Source: Bacteroidales bacterium (lineage in GTDB: Bacteria; Bacteroidota; Bacteroidia; Bacteroidales; Tenuifilaceae). Taken from it: a DNA stretch of 18,048 bases. A model generated the notes under the pieces. It was given only the letters and a program-made list of their open reading frames with translations, did not search any database and was not told the origin of the DNA. Shown in pieces: positions 7,229-13,857 of the stretch (position 1 is its first letter; each line of letters begins with the position of its first letter). The translations under genes and the position numbers were made by a program. The stretch spans positions 1 to 18,048 of the forward strand of contig JACJXC010000012.1 of assembly GCA_020636835.1 (NCBI GenBank), written 5' to 3'.

Positions 7229-7929
7229 AATATCGATTCGGATATCAGTTTTAATCTCTCTTTGTTCAGAATCTTGATCTTTTTCCCTTTTAGCTCTATT
7301 ATTTTTTCGGATTTGAATTCGCTCAGGATTCTTATCACCGATTCGGTAGCAGTTCCTACAATACTCGATAAATCTTCGCGTGTTAGATTGATTGCAATAT
7401 AACCCTCGGTATCGGTGCCAAAGGTATCGTTGAGCATCAATACAATTTCAGCTAGCCGTTCGCGTACAGTTTTTTGTGCAATATCCTTAATAAAGTCGTT
7501 TGCCTGGTTAAGTTCCTTGCAGCTTAATTGAATTAGCGAAAGGGCAAAGTCTGAGTTTTTTTTGATCAGAGTAAAAATGATTTCGGAGGGGATATAGCAT
7601 ATAACTGAGTCCTCAAGGGCTTCCACCGTGGTACACGCCATTTCGTTGCTTAAAACCGATCTGTATCCGGTTATATCGCCAGGACGGGCTAATGCAATAA
7701 TCTGGGGTTTTTCATCAACCCCAGTTTTATATATTTTCAGAATGCCTTTTTGTATACAGTAGCATCCGGTTATTCTGCTTCCTTCGCGGTAAAGTATATC
7801 ACCTTTTTTGTATGAATTGCATCGCAATTTGGAGTTCAGTAGTTCCTGTTCCTCCGTGTTGAGCGATTTAAAAACTGTTGACGTGTTGCACGAGCAGTTT
7901 TTATGCTGATTTGTACTATCTTCTCCCAT
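7225..7929 (-). CDS. Crp/Fnr family transcription regulator, FNR-like
   Basis: A 234-residue regulator with an N-terminal cyclic-nucleotide-binding-type beta-roll (about 20-135), a dimerisation helix (about 135-165) and a C-terminal helix-turn-helix (LTREDLSSIVGTATESVIRI, 182-201). It looks closer to FNR than to CRP. GDITGYRSVL at 84-93 parallels the E. coli FNR segment around GDLVGFDAI. ALEDSVICYIP at 104-114 aligns with the FNR segment holding its fourth cluster ligand, giving C111. The N-terminus has only NCSC (C12, C14), whereas FNR uses three spaced Cys; other Cys are C37, C56, C58, C99 and C137. Oxygen or redox sensing is thus possible but unproven. It is the last gene of the minus-strand cyclophilin-pheS run, 36 bp after pheS, and targets are unknown. 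Confidence 0.9.
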   Translation of the reverse strand: MGEDSTNQHKNCSCNTSTVFKSLNTEEQELLNSKLRCNSYKKGDILYREGSRITGCYCIQKGILKIYKTGVDEKPQIIALARPGDITGYRSVLSNEMACTTVEALEDSVICYIPSEIIFTLIKKNSDFALSLIQLSCKELNQANDFIKDIAQKTVRERLAEIVLMLNDTFGTDTEGYIAINLTREDLSSIVGTATESVIRILSEFKSEKIIELKGKKIKILNKERLKLISESIF

Positions 7930-7965
7930 TGCTCTTATTTTTTTTAATGGTAGGAGCTTGGTTAC

Positions 7966-8982
7966 TTAGTAGTTTTGGAATTGATTCAGGAATCGGGTAT
8001 CGTTTTCGAAGTATAGTCGTAGATCTTTTACCTGATATTTAAGCATGGCAATACGTTCTAGTCCCATTCCGAATGCAAATCCTGAGTACACCTTACTATC
8101 TATATTATTCATTTCCAAAACATTTGGATCAACCATTCCGCATCCCAAAACCTCGAGCCATCCGGTGTATTTACATACCGAACACCCTTTTCCACCGCAT
8201 AGTTTACAGCTTACATCCATTTCGGCCGATGGTTCCGTGAAGGGGAAGAACGATGGGCGTAGTCGTATTTGTGTATCCTCGCCAAATATCTCGCGGGCAA
8301 AGTAGAGTAGGGTTTGTTTTAAATCGGCAAACGATACGTTTTTATCAATGTAAAGTCCTTCAATTTGGTGGAATATGCAGTGAGCCCTGGCCGAAATTGC
8401 TTCGTTGCGGAATACACGACCTGGGCAAACTATGCGAATTGGTAGTTTTTCGCGTTCCATGCTTCGCACCTGAACCGACGAGGTGTGGGTTCGGAGTAGT
8501 ATATCGGGATTTTTTTCAATAAAGAATGTATCCTGCATATCTCTTGCGGGATGTTCTTCGGGAAAGTTTAGGGATGAGAATACATGCCAATCGTCTTCAA
8601 TTTCGGGTCCTTCGTATATCGAAAATCCCAACTTTTTGAATGTTTCGTAAAGTTCGTTCTTGATTAGCGATATGGGGTGTCGGGTTCCAAATTCTTGGTT
8701 TGGAGCGTTGAGTGTAAGGTCGATATTCACCTCTTTTTTAGCCGATGCTCCCAACGATTGTTTCCAATTCTCAATTTTTTCTTGAGCTTCGGTTTTAAGT
8801 ATATTAATTACTTGCCCTAGTTGTTTCTTCTCCTCCTTGCTAACATTCCTAAAATCCTCGAAAAGGAGGGTGATAAGCCCCTTTTTACCCAAAAGGTGAA
8901 TACGAATTTTTTCTACATCTTCCTGATTTACAGGATTTAGTTTTGCTAACTCTTCCCTGATACTTTCAATTCGTTGTTGCAT
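7966..8982 (-). CDS. pheS: phenylalanyl-tRNA synthetase alpha subunit
   Basis: Catalytic alpha subunit of the alpha2-beta2 enzyme that charges tRNA-Phe; pheT (beta) is not in the window, so the subunits are encoded apart. The 338 residues match the family. It has an N-terminal coiled-coil arm (1-90), HPISLIKNELYETFKKLGF at 102-120, class II motif 2 in the VFRNEAISARAHCIFHQIEG stretch (190-209), and motif 3 GFAFGMGLERIAML at 301-314. C259, C262, C267 and C270 (CKLCGGKGCSVC) form a zinc-ribbon-like insert. The start lies 2 bp after the stop of the cyclophilin lipoprotein gene, so the two are cotranscribed. The + strand here has more G than C although the gene is on the - strand, as expected for a lagging-strand gene. 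Confidence 0.97.
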   Translation of the reverse strand: MQQRIESIREELAKLNPVNQEDVEKIRIHLLGKKGLITLLFEDFRNVSKEEKKQLGQVINILKTEAQEKIENWKQSLGASAKKEVNIDLTLNAPNQEFGTRHPISLIKNELYETFKKLGFSIYEGPEIEDDWHVFSSLNFPEEHPARDMQDTFFIEKNPDILLRTHTSSVQVRSMEREKLPIRIVCPGRVFRNEAISARAHCIFHQIEGLYIDKNVSFADLKQTLLYFAREIFGEDTQIRLRPSFFPFTEPSAEMDVSCKLCGGKGCSVCKYTGWLEVLGCGMVDPNVLEMNNIDSKVYSGFAFGMGLERIAMLKYQVKDLRLYFENDTRFLNQFQNY

Positions 8983-8984
8983 AT

Positions 8985-9788
8985 CTACTTTATTAAGCTG
9001 ATTTTCATTTTAATATCTTTGAGCGGTCTATCGTTTGCATCTCTTTCTACCAACGATATTTTTTCAACCACCTCGTATCCTTCTATTACTTCGCCAAAAA
9101 CAGTGTAGTTTTGGTCTAGATGTGGTGTTCCACCCACTGTTGTGTATATTTCGCGTTGTTTATTGCTAAATTTTGTCATTGGTGTGGCGTGTTTAAATGA
9201 ATCTACTTTGGCCATCACAATGGTTTCAATTGTTTCTTTGATTTTTGTGTTATTCAACGTGTCGCCCATCTCTCTTAACAAAGATGAGTAAATGGTTTTG
9301 CTGTAGTTAGATACTTTTCTGTTGAAAAGTTTAATCTCGAGCGAGTCGAGTTCCTGTTCGGTAAACTTTTTGCCCACTACTATATAGAATTGGGAGCTCG
9401 ACGATTTTTTTTCGGGGTTCACATTGTCGCCTTCGCGTGCCATGGCTATGCAGCCCCTCTTGTGAAATATCGTATCGTTAAATTCCGCATCGATAAGATA
9501 ACCAGCGTCTTTCTCACCATATAGTTTATTGGGTTCGGAGTTTTTGGTGTCCGGATCGCCACCCTGTATCATAAATTTGTCGATAACCCGGTGGAATATA
9601 ATACCATCGTAAAATTTATTGTTAATTAGTTTAACAAAATTATTTGTGTGATTGGGAGTAGAATTGTATAATTTTACAACGATATTTCCGTATTCGGTTT
9701 CTATTTTAGCGTGTTGATGGTTTTTGTCGTACTTGGTGCACGATGCAATAAGTAGGGCGGGTATGGCCAAAAGCATTAACTTTTTCAT
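8985..9788 (-). CDS. cyclophilin-type peptidyl-prolyl isomerase, lipoprotein
   Basis: Catalyses cis-trans isomerisation of X-Pro bonds, probably as a folding helper in the envelope. The N-terminus is a lipoprotein signal with lipobox LIASC (Cys17). Cyclophilin motifs follow: FHRVIDKFMIQGGDP at 65-79, GCIAMAR at 112-118, SSSSQFYIVVG at 129-139 and YTVFGEVIEGYEVV at 228-241. About 75 residues at 142-218, rich in charged residues and predicted helical, interrupt the barrel between the last two motifs. Similar insertions occur in other Bacteroidota homologues as I recall them. It is the first gene of a probable three-gene run with pheS and the FNR-like regulator, and its start region faces the flippase gene across 99 bp. 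Confidence 0.93.
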   Translation of the reverse strand: MKKLMLLAIPALLIASCTKYDKNHQHAKIETEYGNIVVKLYNSTPNHTNNFVKLINNKFYDGIIFHRVIDKFMIQGGDPDTKNSEPNKLYGEKDAGYLIDAEFNDTIFHKRGCIAMAREGDNVNPEKKSSSSQFYIVVGKKFTEQELDSLEIKLFNRKVSNYSKTIYSSLLREMGDTLNNTKIKETIETIVMAKVDSFKHATPMTKFSNKQREIYTTVGGTPHLDQNYTVFGEVIEGYEVVEKISLVERDANDRPLKDIKMKISLIK

Positions 9789-9808
9789 ATACTTAACTTT
9801 TAACTAGG

Positions 9809-9816
9809 CAAAAATA
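9809..9816 (-). promoter_or_regulatory. candidate -7 element for the cyclophilin-pheS-regulator run
   Basis: TATTTTTG on the - strand, a perfect TAnnTTTG, ends 21 bases before the start codon. The same octamer at nearly the same distance precedes the BamA-like gene. I see no -33 TTG. Confidence 0.35.
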
Positions 9817-9833
9817 GGAACATTTATTTAATT

Positions 9834-9847
9834 ATGACTATTGTCAT
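9834..9847. promoter_or_regulatory. inverted repeat in divergent promoter region, possible operator
   Basis: ATGAC-TATT-GTCAT is a perfect 5+5 dyad with a 4-base spacer, close in geometry to Crp/Fnr-type half-sites (FNR: TTGAT-N4-ATCAA). It lies just upstream of the -7 element of the run that encodes the FNR-like regulator. Autoregulation is only a possibility; a chance dyad in AT-rich DNA cannot be excluded. Confidence 0.25.
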
Positions 9848-9887
9848 GTTATTATCGTAGCAATCTGTAATCATTAATTTTTTTTCG

Positions 9888-11345
9888 ATGTCGTCAGTTA
9901 AAACCCTTTTCTCACAATCAGTTATTTACGGTCTAAGTACCGTGCTTCCGCGCTTGCTTAATTTCCTGTTGGTTATTGTTCATACCTATTTTTTCAAAGA
10001 TGCTTCGCAGTATGGAGTGGTTAACGAGATGTACGCTTACCTTACTGTTTTGCTCATAATTCTAACTTTTGGACTCGAAACCGGTTATTTCCGCTTTGTT
10101 TCAAAGAATTACGATAAGGCGAAGGTGTACTCCACGCTGTTCTACTTCTTGCTTTTTACATCTACTGTATCGTCCCTTCTATTTTTCTATTTTTCCGATA
10201 GTATTGCCCAGTCGCTAGGTACCGTTTACGATTCGTCGTATGTTTATACTTTGGGTTTAATCATCTCGCTCGATGCTTTTATGGCCATTCCGTTTGCCAA
10301 GTTAAGGAGCGAGAATCGACCCATACTTTTTTCGTCTATCAAAATTTTTGGTGTTGTTGTCAATATCATTCTGAATTTATTCTTCTATGTTTTTTTAACT
10401 CCCGAGCAGCATCAACTGTGGTTTCCAAATGTAAATCCCGTTTATTTTATCTTTTTCTCCAATTTAGTTCAGAATGTTTTAACCGTTCTTGTTTTACTAT
10501 TTTTCACAAAGGTTCCCCGTTTTTCCATCGATATGCAATTGCTACGGAGTATCATGCGTTATTCGTTTCCCTTACTTATCGCTGGTATGGCAGGAACTGC
10601 AAACGAGTCGTTCGATCGAATCTTCCTTAAGTATATGCTTCCGGCCGAAACAAATCCATTATATCAGATCGGTATTTACAGTGCAAATTACAAGTTGGCC
10701 GTTTTATTGATGCTTTTTATACAAATGTATCGGTTTGCTGCTGAGCCTTTTTTCTTCAATAATCAAGGTAGGCCCGATTCGGTTCAGGTGTTTGGTAAAG
10801 CACTTAAATACTTCGTGGTATTCTGTTTTGCCATATTCCTGTTTATAACCTTTAACTTACCCATTTTAAAGTACTATGTTGGTCCATCGTATAGGAATTG
10901 TTTGTTTATTGTACCTATTCTTCTGATTGCCAATATTTTAAATGGTACTTTTTTCAACCTCTCCTTTTGGTATAAGTTAACCGATAAAACTACTTATGGT
11001 ATAAAGTACTCTGTTATTGGAGCTTCCATTACTATTGTATCAAATATTATACTTATTCCGTTGATAGGTATTTATGGAGCAGCGCTGTCGAGGGTGTTAA
11101 CCTATGGAGTGATGAACTTTTTGAGTTTTCGCGATGGACGGAAGTCAGGAGTAATTGGTTTCGATACTTCGCATCTTAAAAAATATTCTATTTTGTTTAT
11201 AACTATCTTCTTATTAGCTACACTACTGTATTTAACAAAACCTATTTTTGCAGTAATATTCATTAATATAGCTTTGCTTTATTTTGTATATATTTTTATA
11301 AAAACCGAGAATATTCATTTTTCCTATAAGTTCATTAAGTTTTAG
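9888..11345 (+). CDS. polysaccharide/lipid-linked oligosaccharide flippase (MOP superfamily)
   Basis: A 485-residue polytopic membrane protein with about 12-14 hydrophobic segments, for example 12-32, 48-64, 83-102, 118-136, 151-170, 183-206, 306-324, 338-356, 376-395, 433-449 and 454-471. The opening (SQSVIYGLSTVLPRLLNFLL), the YGVVNEMYAYLTVLLIILTFGLETGYFRF stretch (42-70) and SFDRIFLKYMLP at 241-252 fit the polysaccharide-export (Wzx-like) branch of the MATE/MOP superfamily. The likely role is moving a lipid-linked sugar across the inner membrane. Whether the substrate is O-antigen, exopolysaccharide or a peptidoglycan precursor cannot be told, as no glycosyltransferases lie nearby. dut starts one base after its stop, so it leads the flippase-dut-envC operon. 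Confidence 0.9.
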   Translation: MSSVKTLFSQSVIYGLSTVLPRLLNFLLVIVHTYFFKDASQYGVVNEMYAYLTVLLIILTFGLETGYFRFVSKNYDKAKVYSTLFYFLLFTSTVSSLLFFYFSDSIAQSLGTVYDSSYVYTLGLIISLDAFMAIPFAKLRSENRPILFSSIKIFGVVVNIILNLFFYVFLTPEQHQLWFPNVNPVYFIFFSNLVQNVLTVLVLLFFTKVPRFSIDMQLLRSIMRYSFPLLIAGMAGTANESFDRIFLKYMLPAETNPLYQIGIYSANYKLAVLLMLFIQMYRFAAEPFFFNNQGRPDSVQVFGKALKYFVVFCFAIFLFITFNLPILKYYVGPSYRNCLFIVPILLIANILNGTFFNLSFWYKLTDKTTYGIKYSVIGASITIVSNIILIPLIGIYGAALSRVLTYGVMNFLSFRDGRKSGVIGFDTSHLKKYSILFITIFLLATLLYLTKPIFAVIFINIALLYFVYIFIKTENIHFSYKFIKF

Positions 11346-11346
11346 T

Positions 11347-11784
11347 ATGATTACAGTTAAAATTAAGAACAATTCACTTTACCCTAATCCGGCTTATTCA
11401 ACCGAACATAGTAGTGGAATGGATTTAAGGGCAAACATCACCAGTAGTGTTACATTGTTACCAATGGAACGAAGGTTAGTTCCTACCGGTTTGTATTTGG
11501 AGATTCCTGAGGGATTCGAGGCGCAAGTTCGCCCGCGAAGTGGTTTGGCTTTAAAAAAGGGTATTACTGTACTCAACACTCCTGGAACTATCGATGCCGA
11601 TTATCGGGGCGAAGTGGGTGTTATACTTGTTAATCTTAGCACGGAGCCTTTTGTTATTGAGCCGGGCGAACGCATTTGCCAAATGGTTTTTGCTCGGTAC
11701 GAGAAAGCGATTTTCGAAAATGTTACTGAGGTTTCAGTTACCGATAGGGGTGCTGGTGGTTTTGGACATACTGGTGTTAAATGA
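11347..11784 (+). CDS. dut: dUTP diphosphatase
   Basis: Hydrolyses dUTP to dUMP and pyrophosphate, keeping uracil out of DNA and supplying dUMP for thymidylate. The 145-residue homotrimeric-type protein has all five family motifs: SSGMDLRA (22-29), RPRSGLA (62-68), GTIDADYRGE (80-89, D83 being the expected catalytic Asp), PGERICQMV (106-114) and the C-terminal RGAGGFGHTG (134-143), which closes over the active site. It starts one base after the flippase stop and overlaps the envC start as ATGA, which implies translational coupling in both directions. The grouping with envelope genes is a known Bacteroidota arrangement rather than a functional link. Confidence 0.98.
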   Translation: MITVKIKNNSLYPNPAYSTEHSSGMDLRANITSSVTLLPMERRLVPTGLYLEIPEGFEAQVRPRSGLALKKGITVLNTPGTIDADYRGEVGVILVNLSTEPFVIEPGERICQMVFARYEKAIFENVTEVSVTDRGAGGFGHTGVK

Positions 11785-12980
11785 TTAGGTTTTCTTGTAT
11801 ATTCCTTTTCTTTACTGTTGCGATGTGCTTTTGTTTAAAGGCGCAATCGCAATCTATTAACGATTTAAGCAATAAGCGTAAAGCTATTGAAGAGAATATC
11901 TCTAAATTAAATAATTTAATTGAGGAAACATCCAAAACAAAGAGCCTAACAGTTAATAATTTGGCTCTTATTAAAAATCGTATCAAATTAAAGAACGATC
12001 TGGTTAAGCAAATTGAGACTGAGATAGATTTTCTTAATAGTAAAATCATTTATAGTCAACACGAAATTGATAGTTTAACTCTTCAGCTCGACGATCGCCG
12101 CGAAGAATTGGCTTTTATACTACGCACAAAATTTCGGAATAGGGATAAGGTGGAGCTTATCATGTTTGTTCTTTCGTCGCAATCATTCAATCAGGCATAT
12201 ACGCGCGTTAAATTTTATAAGAATCTAATTAGCTATCAGGAAAAACGTATCGATGAGCTGAAACAGCTTATCTCATCGATTAATGTGAGTAAACTTAATT
12301 TGCAGAATAACCATAAGCTACTTCGCGTAAAGCAGATTGAAAAGGAGAGCGAGATTCAAAAATTAAACGAAGAATCGAAGGTTTACGAAAATCAGGTTAT
12401 TTCAATAAGGAAAAAGGAAAGTTCTCTTAGGAAGGACTTAGCAAATGAGTTAAAGAGGTCCGAAGCAATTGCAAACCAAATAAAGCGTTTGATAGAGGAG
12501 GAGGCACGCCGAAAATCAAAAGGCGATACAAAAGCCAATAACATTAACTATGCGCTTAGCAAACAGTTTAAGGATAATTTCGGCAAATTACCGGCTCCGG
12601 TAAAGAATGGCGTTATTACTTCTACTTTTGGCGAGTCCAATCATCCATATCTTAAAGGAGTCAAGGTAAAAAATAATGGCGTGGATATTACCGTATCTAA
12701 AAATTCTGACGTATATTGTATTTTTGATGGTGAGGTTCGTAAGATTTTTAATGTGCCCTTAAGTGGAATAGCAGTTATTGTTCGACATGGTAACTATTTA
12801 ACTGTTTATTCTAACTTATCCAATTTGGTGGTTAAGGTGGGCGATAAACTACGAACAGGTCAAAAATTAGGTAACGTAGCTCGTACTGATGGTAAGGTTG
12901 GAATTTTACATTTTGAAGTTTGGAACGAGCGTTCACCCGAAAATCCAATTCATTGGATACCCAGCTATAAAGGGCATTAG
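11781..12980 (+). CDS. EnvC-like murein hydrolase activator, degenerate M23/LytM domain
   Basis: A secreted 399-residue protein: signal peptide 1-21 (MIRFSCIFLFFTVAMCFCLKA), a long charged coiled coil at about 25-245, and a C-terminal M23 (LytM) domain at about 270-395. The zinc site is broken. In the HxxxD motif the His is N298 while D302 remains (KNNGVD). In the final HxH motif the first His is I375 while H377 remains (GILHFEVW). Loss of these ligands together with the coiled coil is the hallmark of EnvC-type proteins, which do not cut peptidoglycan but switch on cell-separation amidases. The amidase partner is not in the window. The gene overlaps dut by four bases and is the last gene of that operon; 51 bp follow before the kinase-like gene. 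Confidence 0.9.
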   Translation: MIRFSCIFLFFTVAMCFCLKAQSQSINDLSNKRKAIEENISKLNNLIEETSKTKSLTVNNLALIKNRIKLKNDLVKQIETEIDFLNSKIIYSQHEIDSLTLQLDDRREELAFILRTKFRNRDKVELIMFVLSSQSFNQAYTRVKFYKNLISYQEKRIDELKQLISSINVSKLNLQNNHKLLRVKQIEKESEIQKLNEESKVYENQVISIRKKESSLRKDLANELKRSEAIANQIKRLIEEEARRKSKGDTKANNINYALSKQFKDNFGKLPAPVKNGVITSTFGESNHPYLKGVKVKNNGVDITVSKNSDVYCIFDGEVRKIFNVPLSGIAVIVRHGNYLTVYSNLSNLVVKVGDKLRTGQKLGNVARTDGKVGILHFEVWNERSPENPIHWIPSYKGH

Positions 12981-13031
12981 ATGTAACTTTTTAGTCAGAA
13001 TTAAGTATAAAGAATAACTAAAAAAATCGCA

Positions 13032-13427
13032 ATGAATAAATCGTTAATCATCCAAAGTAAACTTGATAATATTAATCAGGTTGAAAAAATTATCGATGAA
13101 ATATCCGAACTTCATTCGCTACATTCCGATCTTTATGGTAAGATTCTTATTGCTACCATCGAGGGTGTTAATAATGCCATGGTGCATGGTAATAAACTTG
13201 ATATCGATAAAAAGGTTTTCATCGATTTTAACATTATTAATGGTCAACTCAAAATTGCCATCGAGGACGAGGGCGTCGGTTTTGATTCCAACGCAATTCC
13301 CGATCCTACCATGCCGGAGAATATCGAAAACATCTCGGGTCGTGGTGTTTTCCTTATGCGGAAACTATCCGACGAAATTTTTTACAACGACAAGGGTACC
13401 AGGGTGGAACTAATTTTCAACATTTAA
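13032..13427 (+). CDS. RsbW-like ATP-binding protein (GHKL anti-sigma/serine kinase family)
   Basis: A stand-alone 131-residue GHKL ATPase domain like RsbW or SpoIIAB. It shows an N-box EGVNNAMVHGN (44-54), a G1 box EDEGVGFD (78-85) and a G2 box SGRGVFLM (102-109), with TRVELIF closing the sheet. Such proteins typically phosphorylate an STAS-domain antagonist or bind a regulator, but no STAS protein or sigma factor is next to it. ybeY starts one base after its stop, so it is cotranscribed with ybeY and mnmG, an association I recall as common in Bacteroidota. Its partner and signal are unknown. Confidence 0.88.
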   Translation: MNKSLIIQSKLDNINQVEKIIDEISELHSLHSDLYGKILIATIEGVNNAMVHGNKLDIDKKVFIDFNIINGQLKIAIEDEGVGFDSNAIPDPTMPENIENISGRGVFLMRKLSDEIFYNDKGTRVELIFNI

Positions 13428-13428
13428 A

Positions 13429-13857
13429 ATGTCAATAACCTATCAGAGTCAGGATACTAATTTCTCACTTAAGAATCGTAGATTAATTAGCCAGTGGATT
13501 AAAACTGTTATTGCGAAACATAATAAACAGTTAGGAAATGTAAGTTATATTTTTTGTTCAAATAGTTTTATTCTCGATCTTAATCAAAAGTATTTAAATC
13601 ATAATTATTTTACCGACATCATCACCTTCGATTATTGTTCCGACAATATTATTGAGGGTGATATTTTTATTTCGGTCGATACGGTTAAGGATAATTCTAC
13701 TCGTTTTAACACCAATTTTAACGATGAACTTTTGCGCGTTATTATTCATGGTGTTCTTCATTTAATCGGTTTTAACGATAAAACTACAAAACAGCAAAAG
13801 CAAATGCGTTCCATGGAGGACGAGGCTTTAAGTATTTATTACAACAATGCAGATTAG
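13429..13857 (+). CDS. ybeY: endoribonuclease YbeY (rRNA maturation factor)
   Basis: Metal-dependent RNase used in 16S rRNA 3'-end maturation and ribosome quality control. The 142-residue protein carries the UPF0054 signatures LNQKYLNHNYFTDIITFDY (51-69) and GDIFIS (77-82). The zinc motif reads HGVLHLIGFND at 107-117, so the third His of the usual H-x3-H-x5-H is Asp here (D117). I recall this Asp from other Bacteroidota YbeY, so it is probably a lineage variant and not an inactive copy. It ends 11 bases inside the mnmG start, a tight overlap, and follows the RsbW-like gene by one base. Confidence 0.95.
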   Translation: MSITYQSQDTNFSLKNRRLISQWIKTVIAKHNKQLGNVSYIFCSNSFILDLNQKYLNHNYFTDIITFDYCSDNIIEGDIFISVDTVKDNSTRFNTNFNDELLRVIIHGVLHLIGFNDKTTKQQKQMRSMEDEALSIYYNNAD

